The position numbers and the translations under genes were made by a program. Below the pieces are notes generated by a model. It did not search any database. It worked only from the letters and a program-made list of their open reading frames with translations, and was not told where the DNA came from. Below are positions 31,544 to 46,442 of a stretch of DNA of 64,000 nucleotides, piece after piece; position 1 is the stretch's first letter; every line of letters begins with the position of its first letter. The DNA comes from Rutstroemia sp. NJR-2017a BVV2. Taxonomy: Eukaryota; Ascomycota; Leotiomycetes; Helotiales; Rutstroemiaceae. Where the stretch lies: assembly GCA_002946415.1 (NCBI GenBank), contig NJPS01000044.1, forward strand, positions 496,001 to 560,000, in the 5' to 3' direction.

Positions 31544-34500
31544 ATGAGCTTGCTCGACTCTTCAGCCAGTCCCTCCGCAAACGGGGCAAACGGGCTCACA
31601 ACGGGTGCATTTGCCACTATAGATCCTATTCTCGTCGTCGAACATCTCGCCTCCGTTCTGGAGATCACATTAGGTGCTTCGAGGCGTGAGCTTGAAAGTG
31701 CTAGCAGTTTACTCTCTGAAGCCAGATACCCTGATACACTCCAACGATGTGCAAGGTTTGCGTCAGAATCCTCGACGGTGCTGTACATCCAGAAGGACAT
31801 AGCTTTTTCGAACCAAGTTGATGGCGCAGAAAAATCAGGTATGAAAAGTGGCGGTAACCATTCCACCAAGCAACTAACAGATTTAGGTTCAGTTTCGTAT
31901 AACTACAGTTTGGCATCCGAAATATCTGTCTCTCCCTCGACGATCTCCTCGATCGCATTGTTAAAGCGACCTCAGCCTATAGATCCAGCGATACCCATCT
32001 CTTCTCAAATACAAATTATTAATTTACCCGGCGTGGCATCCTTGAGTAATACTACGGATGGCCAGGCCGGAGCAACATTCTCTCCATTTGAGGTTTTGCA
32101 CTCTGTTGTGCACCTAGCGCTGGCGCCTTACTTTGATGCATATACGAAAACACAGCAAACGGCGAACGGAAGCCGGGGCCGGTCTGATGTCGAAGCTAAA
32201 ACCGGGGTGCCTGTGACGAAGAAGAAGATGGCAGAGTTGGAGCTTGCACTACTACATCTGCAACAGAACATCGAAATTCCAGACCTGACTCTGCCTCTTC
32301 ACCCTATAGTTCAGCATGCGCTCGAAGAAGCCTCTGCCAACCATACCAAAGCCACGGTGGAGTCTATACCGTCAACTCTGCTGCAGGATAGCAGCTTCCT
32401 TAACAACTTACAATCAATTGTGAACGGCTGGATCAAGTCAATTCAAGCCATCACAAAGTTATCACGGGATCCTACAAGTGGTACTGCGACACAGGAGATC
32501 AATTTCTGGTTGTCTATGGAATCAGCTCTGGAAAACATTGCTGGACAGTTATCTAGTGAAGGCGTAACACTCACATTGGACATACTCCGACATGCCAAAC
32601 GTTTTCAAGCCACGCTCAGTTTTACTTCAGATACGGGGCTGAAAGAAGCCACCGAGAAGGTCCAGAAGTACAATCAACTGATGCGTGATTTTCCCCTTGA
32701 CGAATTACTCTCCGCCACTTCTCTTGAAAAGATTGGAGATGCACTTGGTCTAATCTTTGGACATCTGAATAAGAAGCTTCGAATCTGTCCTTATCCTGTT
32801 CGACGTGCTCTGCCGTTAGTGGAGGCCATCTCAGCCGATCTTGACACCCAGCTCCATACATTACTTCACGGTCGTTCTCTGATGCATTTGGAATACAACG
32901 ACTTCGTAAAGTTGATGTCTTTAGCCGAATCAATATGGACTATCTGGGATGATAATGTGAAAGAGTTTACTAACGTAGCGCGTGAGGTGACTCGTCGACG
33001 AAATGAAAAGTTCATGCCGATAAAAATTGCCGGAAAGCATGCAGAGCTCCAGGCCCGTCTGAAGTATGTCAGTACTTTCAGAGATAATCACGAACAATTA
33101 CAACGTACAATAGTCAACGTGTTGGGCCCGAAGGCGAGCGAAGACGGTCCGGATGGTACTTCCAATGGGGTTGTCCTTGTTGAGGAAATGGGCGACGTCG
33201 ACGCGGTTGAAGAGATCAAGGAAGCTTGGGCTGCTTTGAATAACGTTGATATGCTTGATGTGTCTCCTGAAGGAACACAAATCTGGATTCAGGCGGAAAG
33301 CACGTACAATGAGCGAACCTCTCGAGTTGAAAATTCCATTATTGCCCGGCTGAGGGATCGATTAGCCACCGCAAAGACTGCAAGTGAGATGTTTCGTGTT
33401 TTCTCCAAATTCAATGCCCTCTTCGTTCGGCCTAAGATCCGTGGCGCCATCACGGAGTATCAGACCCAGTTGATCGACAATGTCAAGCATGATATTTCTT
33501 CCTTGCACGAACGCTTCAAACAGCAATATGGACACTCGGAAGCGCATGCAATGGCACAGCTTAGAGATCTACCCCCCGTTTCTGGGGCCATTATTTGGGC
33601 TCGGCAGATCGAAAAACAGCTCGATGGTTACATGAAAAAGGTCGAAGATGTTCTGGGAACTGAATGGGCACTTCATTCAGAGGGACAGAAGCTTCTCAGT
33701 GACAGCAACCTTTTCCGCAAGAAATTGGACACTCGCCCCATCTTCGAAGCTTGGCTACACGATGTTCAACGAAAGCATGTCTCAATTTCTGGCCGACTAT
33801 TCAACATTAACAAAATTCGTGCTGCGAATAACGCTCTAGAGCTAGCCGTCAATTTTGATCACCAGGTCATTGCGCTATTCAAAGAGACGAGGAACTTGTT
33901 GTGGCTCAACTACCCTGTTCCGCATCAGATCAACAATATTTCGAAAGACGCAAAGCGTGTATATCCTTACGCAGTCAGTCTTATGGAGACTGTGCGTACT
34001 TTTACACAAACTAGTCGGCAGATTGCCGAAATGGCTGATGTGCGAATTTTATTGAGTGGCTATCAGAACGAGATTCATGCCTTGATTTCTCGGGGCGTTT
34101 CTTTGAAGTGGGAGTCATTCGTGCACTCATATGATATTCACATCAAACCAACATATGGCAAAGGCGCGATTGAATCAGCCGTGGGTAACCGGAGTGAAAG
34201 CAAGCACGTCCAGTTCGTTCGTGAAATTGCTGCCTCAGTATCGCTTCTACAGAGCAAAACCGAGACTTTAGCTGCTGCCAATGTGACAATTCAGAAGACG
34301 CTAGCCGAATTCGATACCTGCCCATACGACGTTGCTTCCTTCCAAGCACGACTAGAAACAATCCAGATGGCCGTTGATCAGTTGAATCTCGAGAATTATG
34401 TCAACCTAGCCTACTGGGTTCGGGAAATGAATGAGCGGATCAAGGTCACGTTATTGAAACGTCTACAGCAAGCCATTGAAATCTGGATTGACACATTCGA

Positions 34501-37500
34501 GAATGATCGGGCTGAAGGTGTTAACGATGATAGCCGTAGGAAACATTTCAGTATGCTGACTGAGTCTCCGCCTGACAATAAGCCCACCCTCAAACGTCTG
34601 GTACATGAGATCTCGATGCGAAATCAAGTGATTTACTTGGATCCCCCTCTTGAATTTGCTCGGGCTAGTTGGTTCGCCCAGCTCCACGACTGGCTCGGTG
34701 TTGTATGCAATCTTCGCAAGGTCAAAGCCTCTCGATATGCAATGACGCTGGCCACGACAAATGAGGTGGAAGAACGATTCACAGATTTGCCACGAGACTG
34801 CGCAGACGAATTGCTCCGTGCATATACTTGTGTTGAAACAAAGCTGCATGATATCAGCCTCTATGTTGACAAATGGCTGCAGTTTCAGTCTCTGTGGGAC
34901 CTTCAGTCTGATCTTGTCTATGAGACACTAGGTGAACAGCTTTCAAAATGGCTACAATTGCTACAAGAGATTCGAAAGACGCGATCCACATTTGACACAA
35001 CTGAAGTTAGCCGATCATTCGGCCATCTCACCATCGACTACGATCAAGTCCAAACGAAAGTCAATGCCAAGTATGACCAGTGGCAGCACGAAATTCTGAT
35101 CAAGTTCGGAAGCCGTCTTGGGACTCGTGTTCGAGAAGTATACTCAGAAATTGAGAAGGCAAGACGTGACTTGGAAATTCAATCCCTAGAAGCAACATCT
35201 ACAGCCCAAGCTGTACAGTTTATCACCATTGTACAAACTTGCAAAAGAAAGGTTAAAGCTTGGGGACCAGAGGTGGACACTTTCAGGCAAGGGCAAACTA
35301 CACTTGTACGACAAAGATACCAATTCCCCGCGGACTGGCTGGGAGTGGAACAAGTTGATTCCGAATGGACAGCCCTGAACGAAATTCTAGCGCGGAAGGC
35401 TAAGATTGTGGAGGATCAAACTGATGCTCTACGAGCGAAAATCATTGCTGAAGATAGAGTTGTCGGGGATAAAATCGCTGAAATCACCGCTCAGTGGAAC
35501 GAGGAAAAGCCTGTCTCTGGTACTATCGCTCCAGATGTAGCATCCGCGACACTGACTTCATTTGAAAGTCGCATCACGAAACTTCACGAGGAATCTGAAA
35601 TGGTTGCACGTGCAAAGGAAGCATTAGATCTGCCTGCTACTGCCGACACTGCTCTAGTAGCCATTCTCGAAGAGGTTCAGGACTTCAAGTCGGTTTGGGC
35701 TGCTTTATCCACGATATGGAAGAGCTTGAACGATCTTCGCGAAATGTTGTGGACCAGTGTACAGCCACGTAAATTGCGATCTGCCATTGACGGTCTCATT
35801 AAGATGACGAAGGAAATGCCGAGTCGTATGAGGCAATACGCTGCCTTTGAGCACATACAAAATGTCCTCAGGCAGTTCTTAAAGGTTAACCCGCTCGTCA
35901 CAGATCTAAAGTCCGAGGCCGTTAGGGATCGTCACTGGAACAAGATTTTCAAGAATCTCAAACCTGGCAAACGCTACTCTCCAATTTCAATTACCTTGGG
36001 CGAAGTCTGGGATCTGAATCTTGTCGCTAGTGAAAAGATCATTCGGGACATTATTGCTCAAGCACAAGGTGAAATGGCATTAGAAGAGTTCTTGAAGCAA
36101 GTACGGGAGATATGGACAAGCTACTCCCTCGATCTTGTCAATTATCAAAACAAGTGCCGATTGATCCGTGGCTGGGATGATCTCTTTGCAAAATGCAGCG
36201 AGAATCTCAATTCGTTGCAGGCGATGAGACATTCACCTTATTACAAGGAATTCGAAGAGGAAGCTGCCTCTTGGGAAGACAAGCTCAACCGTGTTCATGT
36301 GCTATTCGATGTTTGGATTGATGTTCAGCGCCAGTGGGTCTATCTTGAAGGTGTCTTCACTGGTAATGCAGATATCAAGCATCTTCTACCAATTGAGTCT
36401 TCCAGATTTCAAAATATCAACTCCGAGTTCTTTGCTGTGATGAAGAAGGTGTACAAGCAGCCTTTTGTACTTGATGTACTTAATATATCCGGTGTGCAAA
36501 AGTCTTTGGAGCGTCTTGCCGAACTTTTAAACAAGATCCAGAAGGCACTAGGTGAATATCTCGAACGAGAACGTGTATCTTTCCCAAGATTCTACTTCGT
36601 CGGAGACGAGGATCTCCTTGAAATTATCGGAAACAGCAACGACACTTTACGGATTGCCAAGCACTTCAAGAAAATGTTCGCCGGATTGTCTGGTCTGATA
36701 ATGGATGACGAACACATCATCTCCGGTTTCACTTCAAAAGAGGGCGAAGAGGTGGTGCTCAAGAAGGAAATTTCCTTGGTCAAGACGCCAAAGATCAATG
36801 ACTGGTTGGCTCTTTTAGAGAGCAGCATGAAATCCACTCTGGCCGAATTGCTTGCAGAGGCTGTCGAACAGTATGAGGCTATTTTCACAGCTGAAGATGT
36901 GGACCAGGACGCACTCAATCAATATATTTCTGCTTTCCCAAGTCAGATAGTCGTCTTAGGAACTCAGGCAGTGTGGACATCCTGCGTGGAAAAGGCACTC
37001 GAGAATGGAGGCGGAGATCTTCAAAGTTTGTTTGACCAAGAAGTCAAGGTTTTGCGCCTATTGGCTTCCACCGTTCTAGGTGATCTCGACCCTATCCAAA
37101 GAAAGAGATGCGAGCACTTAATTACAGAATGTGTTCATCAGCGCGACGTAATCGAGAAGCTGCGAAATGTCAATGCGAACACATCTACTCATTATATGTG
37201 GCTTTTGCAAATGCGATACGTCTACAAGGCCGAGGGCGAATTCTTGGACAGACTTCACATCAAGATGGCCAACGCAAAACTTAATTACGGCTTCGAATAT
37301 CTTGGTGTTGCTGAGCGACTTGTCCGAACGCCACTGACCGATCGATGCTTCCTAACCTTAACACAAGCTCTTTGCCAACGACTTGGTGGATCTCCTTATG
37401 GTCCTGCAGGTACAGGAAAAACCGAGTCAGTCAAAGCGTTAGGTGTACAATTAGGTCGATTTACCCTTGTGTTCTGTTGTGACGACACATTCGACTTCCA

Positions 37501-40500
37501 GGCCATGGGCCGCATTTTCCTTGGAATCTGTCAAGTCGGTGCCTGGGGCTGTTTCGATGAGTTCAATCGACTGGAGGAGCGTATACTGTCTGCTGTTTCG
37601 CAACAGATTCAAAATATCCAGCTTGGTCTGAAACAAGGTGTAGAAGACGAGAAGTATCAGATCGAGTTGGTCGGTAGACAGTTGCGGGTCAACGCCAACA
37701 CAGGCGTCTTCATCACAATGAACCCTGGATATGCTGGTCGTTCGAACTTGCCCGACAATTTGAAGAAGCTGTTCCGAAGCGTGGCTATGTCTAAACCAGA
37801 CAAGGAACTTATCGCCGAAGTCATGCTCTACTCACAAGGTTTCAACCAAGCCAAACAACTTTCTAAGCAGACGGTCCCGTTCTTTGATAGCTGTGCTGCT
37901 CAACTATCAAAACAAGCACACTACGACTTTGGATTGCGTGCCTTGAAGAGTGTTCTCGTTAGCTCCGGTGGACTCAAACGTGCTCGTTTGACAAATTCCG
38001 ATGGTAACCTAGGTCCAGAAGAGGAAGTAGAGCCACAAATTATTGTCCAGAGCTTACGGGAAACAATTGCTCCTAAATTAATCAAAAGCGATGTGGAAAT
38101 CATGAGATCCATCGAGAGAGAGTCCTTCCCAGGCGTCGACTATGTGCCAGCCAGTCTAGACGAGCTCCAGAGCGCCATCAAGAACATCGCAAGCGAGAAG
38201 AATCTGGTCGTCAACGAGACCTGGATGACCAAAATTTTGCAGCTGTATCAGATTCAAGGCATCCATCACGGTGTGATGATGGTTGGAAACTCGGGGTCTG
38301 GAAAGTCAGTGGCGTGGAAAGTTCTCCTACAAGCTTTACAACAAGTTGAAGGCGTTGAGGGCGTGTGCCATATCATCGACTCAAAGGTCATGTCCAAAGA
38401 AGCATTATACGGAAATCTTGACTCAACCACTCGTGAGTGGACCGATGGTTTGTTCACTAGTATTCTTCGAAAGATCGTTGACAACCTGCGTGGCGAGGAG
38501 TCGAAGAGACATTGGATTGTTTTTGACGGTGATGTTGATCCCGAATGGGTTGAGAACTTGAACAGTGTGCTGGACGACAACAAGTTGCTCACTTTACCTA
38601 ATGGTGAACGTCTGAATCTCCCTAGCAACGTCAGAATTATGTTCGAGGTCGAGACATTGAAGTATGCCACCCTAGCCACTGTGAGTCGCTGTGGTATGGT
38701 CTGGTTCAGCGAGGATACTGTAACTCCAAGCATGATGGTCTCAAATTATTTAGAAAGCTTAAGGAAAGTTCCTTTCGAAGACTTGGACGAAGATGCTGTG
38801 GCCACCGGACAGAGTGCTGCTAAGGCACTCGAAATTCAATCTCAAGTTGCGGACCTTCTTGATGGGTTCTTGACCTCAGAAGACTTCATCCTCAATGCAT
38901 TGGAGCGCGCCGAGGGTTTCAACCACATTATGGAATACACTGTCGCTCGAGTGCTCAACACTCTTTTCTCCCTTCTCAACAAAGCTGTTCGCGACATCAT
39001 TGAGTATAATGCCCAACATGTTGACTTCCCACTTGATCCGGAACAAGTTGAGTCGTTCGTTGCAAAAAAGCTACTTTTGGCACTAGTATGGTCGTTAACA
39101 GGAGACTGTCCCCTAGGAGACCGCAAGAGTTTCGGAGACTGTGTTGCTGGGCTTGCCACATTTGGAAATCCTATTCTTGGCGACAATTCTTCTCTCATCG
39201 ACTTTGATGTTACTCTGCCAAAAGCAGAATGGTCACCATGGCAGAACCAGGTACCAAGCATCGAGGTCAATACTCATTCTATCACGCAGACCGACGTGGT
39301 CATTCCTACCCTTGATACCGTGCGACATGAAGATGTTCTCTATTCCTGGTTGGCTGAGCATAAGCCCTTACTTCTCTGTGGACCTCCAGGTTCCGGAAAG
39401 ACCATGACTCTCTTCAGCGCTTTACGCAAGCTTCCCAACATGGAAGTCGTTGGTCTTAACTTTTCAAGTGCCACTACACCGGATTTGTTGATCAAGACCT
39501 TTGAACAATATTGCGAGTACAAGAAGACTCTCAATGGAGTTATGCTCTCTCCGACACAAATTGGTCGCTGGCTCGTCTTGTTCTGCGATGAAATCAATTT
39601 GCCAGCTCCCGATAAATACCACACCCAAAGAGCGATATCCTTTTTACGTCAACTTGTGGAACAGAATGGCTTCTGGCGTACTTCTGACAAAACCTGGGTT
39701 ACACTTGACCGTATCCAATTTGTTGGTGCTTGCAACCCTCCAACAGACGCGGGCCGAACGCCCATGGGTGCCAGATTCTTGCGCCATGCTCCACTTATCA
39801 TGGTCGACTATCCTGGGGAGCTCTCCCTGCAGCAAATTTATGGTACTTTCAACAGCGCTGTGCTCAAGATCATTCCTTCCTTGAGAGGTTACTCGGAAGC
39901 ATTGACAAAGGCAATGGTCAAGTTCTACCTCGAATCTCAACAACGTTTCACCCCCAAGATTCAACCCCATTACGTATACAGTCCTCGTGAGCTTACTAGA
40001 TGGGTTCGTGGTATTTATGAGGCCATCAAACCACTCGAGACACTTAGTGTGGAAGGATTGATTAGAATCTGGGCCCACGAGGCTCTTCGATTGTTCCAGG
40101 ATCGTCTCGTTGCAGAGGATGAACGTAAATGGACCGACGACGCCGTCCGCCGTATTGCGCTCGACCATTTCCCAACTATCGACGAAGGGAAAGCTTTGGG
40201 AGGACCGATTCTCTTCTCCAACTGGCTCTCGAAGAACTATGTTCCAGTTGATAGGGAGCAGTTGAGAGAATTCGTTAAAGCTCGCCTGAAGACTTTCTGC
40301 GAAGAGGAGGTTGATGTTCCGCTGATCTTATTCAATGACGTTCTCGAACACGTATTGCGCATTGATCGTGTCTTTAGACAACCACAAGGTCATCTCATTC
40401 TGATTGGAGTGAGTGGAAGTGGTAAGACAACACTTTCTCGCTTTGTTGCCTGGATGAACGGCCTCAAAGTGTTCCAAATCAAGGTTCACGGCAAGTACTC

Positions 40501-43500
40501 TGCAGAAGACTTCGATGATGATCTCCGTGACGTTCTTCGTCGATGTGGATGCAAAGGCGAGAAGATATGTTTCATCATGGATGAGTCCAACGTACTTGAT
40601 TCTGGCTTCTTGGAAAGAATGAACACTCTGTTAGCCAACGCTGAGGTTCCAGGTCTATTCGAAGGAGACGAATTCGCGTCACTAATGACCGCTTGTAAAG
40701 AGGGAGCTCAACGCCAAGGTCTCTTACTAGACTCTCAAGAAGAACTTTACAAGTGGTTCACTGGGCAGATTGTCAAGAATTTGCATGTTGTCTTCACAAT
40801 GAACCCCCCTGAAGATGGTCTATCGTCCAAGGCTGCAACGAGTCCGGCTCTTTTCAATCGTTGTGTACTGAACTGGTTTGGAGATTGGTCAGATCAGGCA
40901 CTATTCCAAGTTGGCACTGAATTGACTCAATCTGTGGATCTCGATCGACCCAACTTTACGGCCCCTGACAGTATCCCTGTAGCCTATCGGGATCTGAGTT
41001 TACCAGCAAATCATCGGGAGACGATAATCAATTCAATGGTGTACATCCATTACTCTTTACAACGTTTCAACGTCAAGTTGTTGAAGCAACAGGGTAAGGT
41101 AACCTTCCTCACGCCTAGACACTTCTTGGATTTCGTAGCCCAGTACGTCAAATTGTACACCGAGAAGAGAGATGATCTCGAAGAGCAACAACGACATCTT
41201 AATGTCGGTCTGGAAAAACTTCGAGACACTGTCGACAAGGTGCGCGATCTAAGGGTCAGCTTGGCTGAAAAGAAGGGTCAATTGGAACGTAAAGATGCCG
41301 AGGCCAATGAAAAGCTACAACGTATGGTAGCCGATCAAAGAGAAGCTGAGCAACGTAAAGCTACCTCGTTACAAATTCAAGTCGCTCTCGAAAAGCAAGA
41401 AACAGAAGTTGCTCAACGCCGAGATCTTGTCCTAAATGATCTTGCTAATGCTGAGCCTGCCGTACTTGAGGCGCAAAAGAGTGTCAGCAACATTAAGAGA
41501 CAACATTTGACCGAAGTCCGTTCTATGGGTAACCCTCCTCAGGGTGTCAAGCTCGCTCTAGACTCGGTCTGTACACTGCTTGGTCATAAGATTGATAGCT
41601 GGAAAACGGTTCAGGGTATTATTCGAAAAGATGACTTCATTGCAAGTATTGTCAACTACGACAACGAAAGACAGATGACCAAGAACCTTCGCGTCAAGAT
41701 GCGCAACGAGTTCCTTTCTAATGAAGACTTTACTTATGAAAAGGTCAACCGAGCCAGTAAAGCCTGTGGCCCACTCGTTCAATGGGTTCAAGCTCAAGTC
41801 AACTATTCTGAAATTCTCGATCGCGTAGGACCGCTGAGGGAGGAAGTCGGCCTGCTTGAGGAAAAGGCTCTGCAAACAAAGGCCGAGGCTCAAGCTGTTG
41901 AGAATAATATCAAGACCTTGGAGGAAAGTATTGCAACGTACAAAACTGAATACGCAGCCTTGATCAGCGAGACTCAAGCCATCAAGAGTGAAATGTCGAG
42001 GGTCCAGTTCAAGGTCGATCGCAGTGTCCGACTTTTGGATAGTCTGTCGTCCGAAAGAACGCGTTGGGAAGAGGGCAGCAAGTCATTCGAGACTCAAATT
42101 AGCACACTCGTAGGTGATGTTCTTGTTGCTGCGGCTTTCCTCGCATACAGTGGTCTCTACGACCAGCAATTCCGAAAGAACATGATGGAAGATTGGCTGC
42201 ACCAACTTCACCTATCTGGTGTCAATTACAAGTCCCACAACCCGGTCACAGAATACCTCTCGACCGCTGACGAACGCCTGGGATGGCAACAAAACACTCT
42301 GCCGGTTGATGATCTCTGCACCGAAAATGCTATCATTCTGAAGCGGTTCAATAGATATCCTCTGATCATCGATCCCTCCGGTCGGGCAACTGAGTTCCTA
42401 CAGAAACAAAGCAAAGAGAGGAAGCTTACTGTCACCAGTTTCTTGGATGACTCATTCACTAAACAATTGGAAAGCTCCCTCCGTTTCGGTAATCCTATCC
42501 TCATCCAAGATGCTGAGTATCTGGACCCAATTCTCAATCACGTCCTCAACAAGGAGTATCAAAAGACTGGTGGTCGTGTCTTGATCCAACTTGGAAAGCA
42601 AGAGATCGACTTTTCACCATCGTTCCAGATCTATTTATCTACCAGGGATCCGTCAGCTACGTTTGCGCCAGATATTTGCAGTAGAACCACATTTGTCAAT
42701 TTCACAGTCACTCAAAGTAGTTTGCAAACGCAGTCGTTGAACGATGTCCTGAAGTCGGAGCGACCCGACGTCGATGAGCGCCGTTCCAACCTCATCAAAC
42801 TGCAGGGAGAGTTCAAGGTTCATCTCAGGCAGCTTGAGAAGCGTTTGCTGCAAGCTTTGAACGAGTCTCGCGGTAACATTCTCGACGACGATCACGTCAT
42901 TGAAACCTTGGAAACATTGAAGAAAGAGGCTGCAGAGATTTCAGTTAAGATGGGCAATACTGAGGGTGTGATGGCGGAAGTTGATGAGATCACTCTTCAG
43001 TACAACATTATCGCTCGATCTTGTAGTGCAGTTTTCGCAGTTCTCGAACAGCTGCATTACCTCAACCACTTCTATCAGTTCTCCCTTCAATACTTCCTCG
43101 ACATCTTCCATTCGGTACTAAAGAATAACAAACGACTAGAGTCCGAGACAAACCACAACAGGCGTCGGGATATCATCGTAGAGGATTTGTTCGTTACAGC
43201 ATACCAGCGGACGTCTCTTGGACTCTTGCAAAAAGACAAGGTTACCTTGGCGATGCTTCTTGCTCAAGCAGCTCCCTACAAAATGGACAAGAGTCTCATC
43301 GATGTCATTCTAGATGAGTCTGTGGAAGGTACCGATGTATCCACGGACAGCGATAAGAAGGACGAAGTGTTGGAACGGGCATCGAAACTGCCTGTCTTTA
43401 AGGGCAAACTTGAAAATGTTTCTCCTGAGTCGTGGGATCGTTTCCTAACGGAAGAACTGGCAGAAAACTTTGTTCCACAGATCTGGGATGACACCACCGA

Positions 43501-44691
43501 AAAACGCGATCAAGAGCTTGTTTCTTTACTCCTGATCAAACTCTTCCGACTGGATCGATTTGTTCCTGCCGCCGAGCGCTTTGTAACTGCAGTTTTCGGC
43601 TCTGGTCTTCTTGATACTACTGAGGATCTACAACACACCGTCGAACAAGTTTCTGCAAGCAGCCCGATCGCACTCTGCTCCAGCCCTGGGTTCGACGCAA
43701 GTTACAAAGTTGATAATTTGGTAGAGAGAACTCGCGCAGCCTGTACCAATATCGCAATGGGTTCCAATGAGGGTCTTGCAACTGCCGACAAAGCCATCAG
43801 CAATGCAGCCGCCAATGGTTCATGGGTTCTTATCAAGAACGTCCATTTGGCACCCACGTGGTTGCAGAGTCTGGAGAAGCGCATGGACTCACTCAAACCT
43901 CATGCAAACTTTAGGTTATTCTTATCAATGGAATCCAGTCCGAAGATTCCAGTCAATTTATTACGCGCTTCCAGAGTATTGATGTACGAACAGCCTGCAG
44001 GTGTAAGAGCAAACATGAAGGACTCTATGGCATCGCTGTCCACTCGTGGTACCAAGACACCTGTGGAGAGGACAAGATTATACTTGCTGTTGTCTTTCTT
44101 GCACGCTGTCGTCCAAGAACGTTTGCGATACGCTCCTAATCTGGGATGGAAAGGCTTTTGGGAATTCAATGATAGCGACGTAAGTTCCAATCCCATCTTT
44201 CACATTTACCGAATGCTAATATTCCATAGTACGAATGCTCTGCATTCATCATCGACACCTGGGTTGAGACCATTGCCGCCGGTCGTTCAAACGTAGCTCC
44301 ACAGAATCTACCTTGGGACATGATCCGCACCTTGATCGTGGAAACCTATGGAGGCAAGATCGACGATGAAGGGGACTTCTCTCGTCTGCGTCAACTTGTC
44401 ACATCGATTCTCACTCCCTCGGCCTACGATATTGGTCACAAGCTGGTTGAAGGTGTAGCTGGCGAGGATACCGAAGATGGAGGCCTGGTCGTGCCGAGCG
44501 GAACAACCATGAAAGACTTCATGGACTGGGTTCGAAAACTTCCCGAGCGCGAACCGCCTACTTACTTGGGTCTGCCCGCAAATGCGGAGAAGTTACTGTT
44601 GGTTGGCCAGGGTAGGAGCATGATTCAGAATCTGGGCAAGATCACAGAAATGCTGGATGAAGGAGAGCAGCTTATGGCGGAAGCTGCTTGA
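31544..44691 (+). CDS. Cytoplasmic dynein 1 heavy chain
   Basis: Three exons, 31544..31838, 31887..44179 and 44230..44691 (4349 aa), full length for a fungal cytoplasmic dynein heavy chain (nudA/DHC1 type). The tail fills about 1-1400 and the linker about 1400-1850. Four P-loops are visible: AAA1 [10 protein letters not shown] (from 1937), AAA2 GNSGSGKS (from 2232), AAA3 GPPGSGKT (from 2597) and AAA4 GVSGSGKTT (from 2939). The stalk coiled coil begins near 3190 ([20 protein letters not shown]) and returns near 3400-3500 around the microtubule-binding tip. AAA5, AAA6 and the C-terminal domain follow, closing in [19 protein letters not shown]. It is the minus-end motor for nuclear migration and endosome transport in hyphae. 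Intron 1 is only 48 nt and in frame, so it is less certain. Confidence 0.96.
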
Positions 44692-46442
44692 TGATGATGA
44701 AGATTATAATGGATGTGATTGTTGCGGGGAGACTTTATTTGTTGTATGAGAATAGATGAGGTGATTTATTTAGTATTGCTTTCCTTTGTTGTAGGGTTCT
44801 AGGGTTGTGAGCGCTATGTGGAATTTTAATTGATGATGGAAGATTGTTTCTGGCTTGTTGTTCCTTAACTTATACCCGATTGAATCTTCTTGCGTAGACC
44901 GCGAGGATTTGCATGGTTGTGTGTGTGCTTTCGTTGATGAGTGGTGGTTAGCATGGTATAGCATTAGCGTTAGATGATATAGCATGGCGTTCACGGATGG
45001 ACTCGGTATTATTTATATTTTTTGTTAAGTCTATGATGTGATATCTGATTGTAGTGTATGCTAAGGGGAGGCGTTGGAAGTAGCTCGTCCCTCGTTGATG
45101 GCCTATTCAGATGACTGAACTTGTGACTGGAAGAGCTCCTGCTGTGTCTGTCTCTAATATAATGCTCGACGTAGAGGGGATGTGGCTAATTGCACATCTG
45201 TGCTTCGTCTCTCTGTCCCTCCTTTGGTGCGTGTATTGATCCACGTGGCTGGGCATAATCATCGTCCATATTCACTGAGTACTTCACTGAGTACTGCAAC
45301 AACGAGAGTAATGAAGATGATAGCCCAGTAAATATGAAGTCAAAATGTGTGACTGTTGGTCAGCCATCAGTACGAAACTAGCGGTACTAATCGGCAGCAA
45401 TTGACCAAGGGAGAACTGACTCCCTGTCTGTCATCTCCCCCACGAGCATTATCACAGCAGCCCTGCAACGATGAACAACAAAACCGAGAAACTAAAAACA
45501 GGCAGGGGATATACGATGTGCAACAAACAAGTCCAACGACGGTAAGGGTAAGGAGAGCCAGGGTCCTAATCCCTTGCCTCGCACGTATATAGAAAAGTGG
45601 TGGTGGTGCCGTATTCAGCTCTCCCATGTCAAGTTAACCTTACCCCTACCCCATGGATTCTGCTTCAGCCGAGCAAGCATTTTTTTTGGTGAGACCAACG
45701 CCAACTTTGCTCACTAACATTTTGGACAGGGGATTTGCGATTTGCAACAAATGAGAAATGACAGATGACACAGGCAATGGCATGGGTGCGGTTGGCTTGG
45801 GATGGGAACGATCCTGGCTTGGGGAGGCAGGCTGGCATGGCATGGCTGAGATGGGACGGACGGTGACGATGTTTGCGGTGGGTGGAAAGTGGTCCGGGAC
45901 CATGTGATGCGGTGACAGCTGGCTGGTGGCTCGGTGGGAGTTTCATGATATGTATGTAGTAGAGTGTGTACCAGTCAGTAAACGTACGTTGTGAATGAAG
46001 ATGTTGAATTATGCATTTATGTTGATTGTATTTGAGAAAGCACTCATTGGTCCGGCATAGAAGAAGGAAGACTTTTAGCTGTCAGGGAAAAATGACAAAA
46101 TGACAAAACGTCCCTCCATGGCAAGAGAGGCTTGTCCAAAAGAGGCTAGATTCCGCACTGCTAAGGTTATCTCGAACCCTTGCGCCGATGGAAAGTTTTC
46201 CGATAAGATTTTACAATTCCGTCGCCTTTTCCTACGTCTGTGTAACTGCGACTTCGGCCTCCCGTCCGTCTTTGCTGACTGTTCCTCATAAACTTTGTAG
46301 CACTTGCTTTCCTGCTTCCAAGTCGTCTGTTCGCCAATTGACTTGTGTTTATGATATATCTTCCTATCTTGAGCATCTGAGTCTTGCTATTTATTATCCA
46401 GTTTTATCCATTGACTGTCAATGCTCCTATATTGCATTGCCC
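44692..46442. other. Intergenic between dynein and the carrier-like gene
   Basis: 1.75 kb. Contains two similar short segments ending in GATnTGCAACAAA (45501-45530, 45725-45755), part of a small degenerate repeat family also seen near 48 kb. Short unspliced frames (45356-45592, 45646-45903) show no family features. Confidence 0.45.
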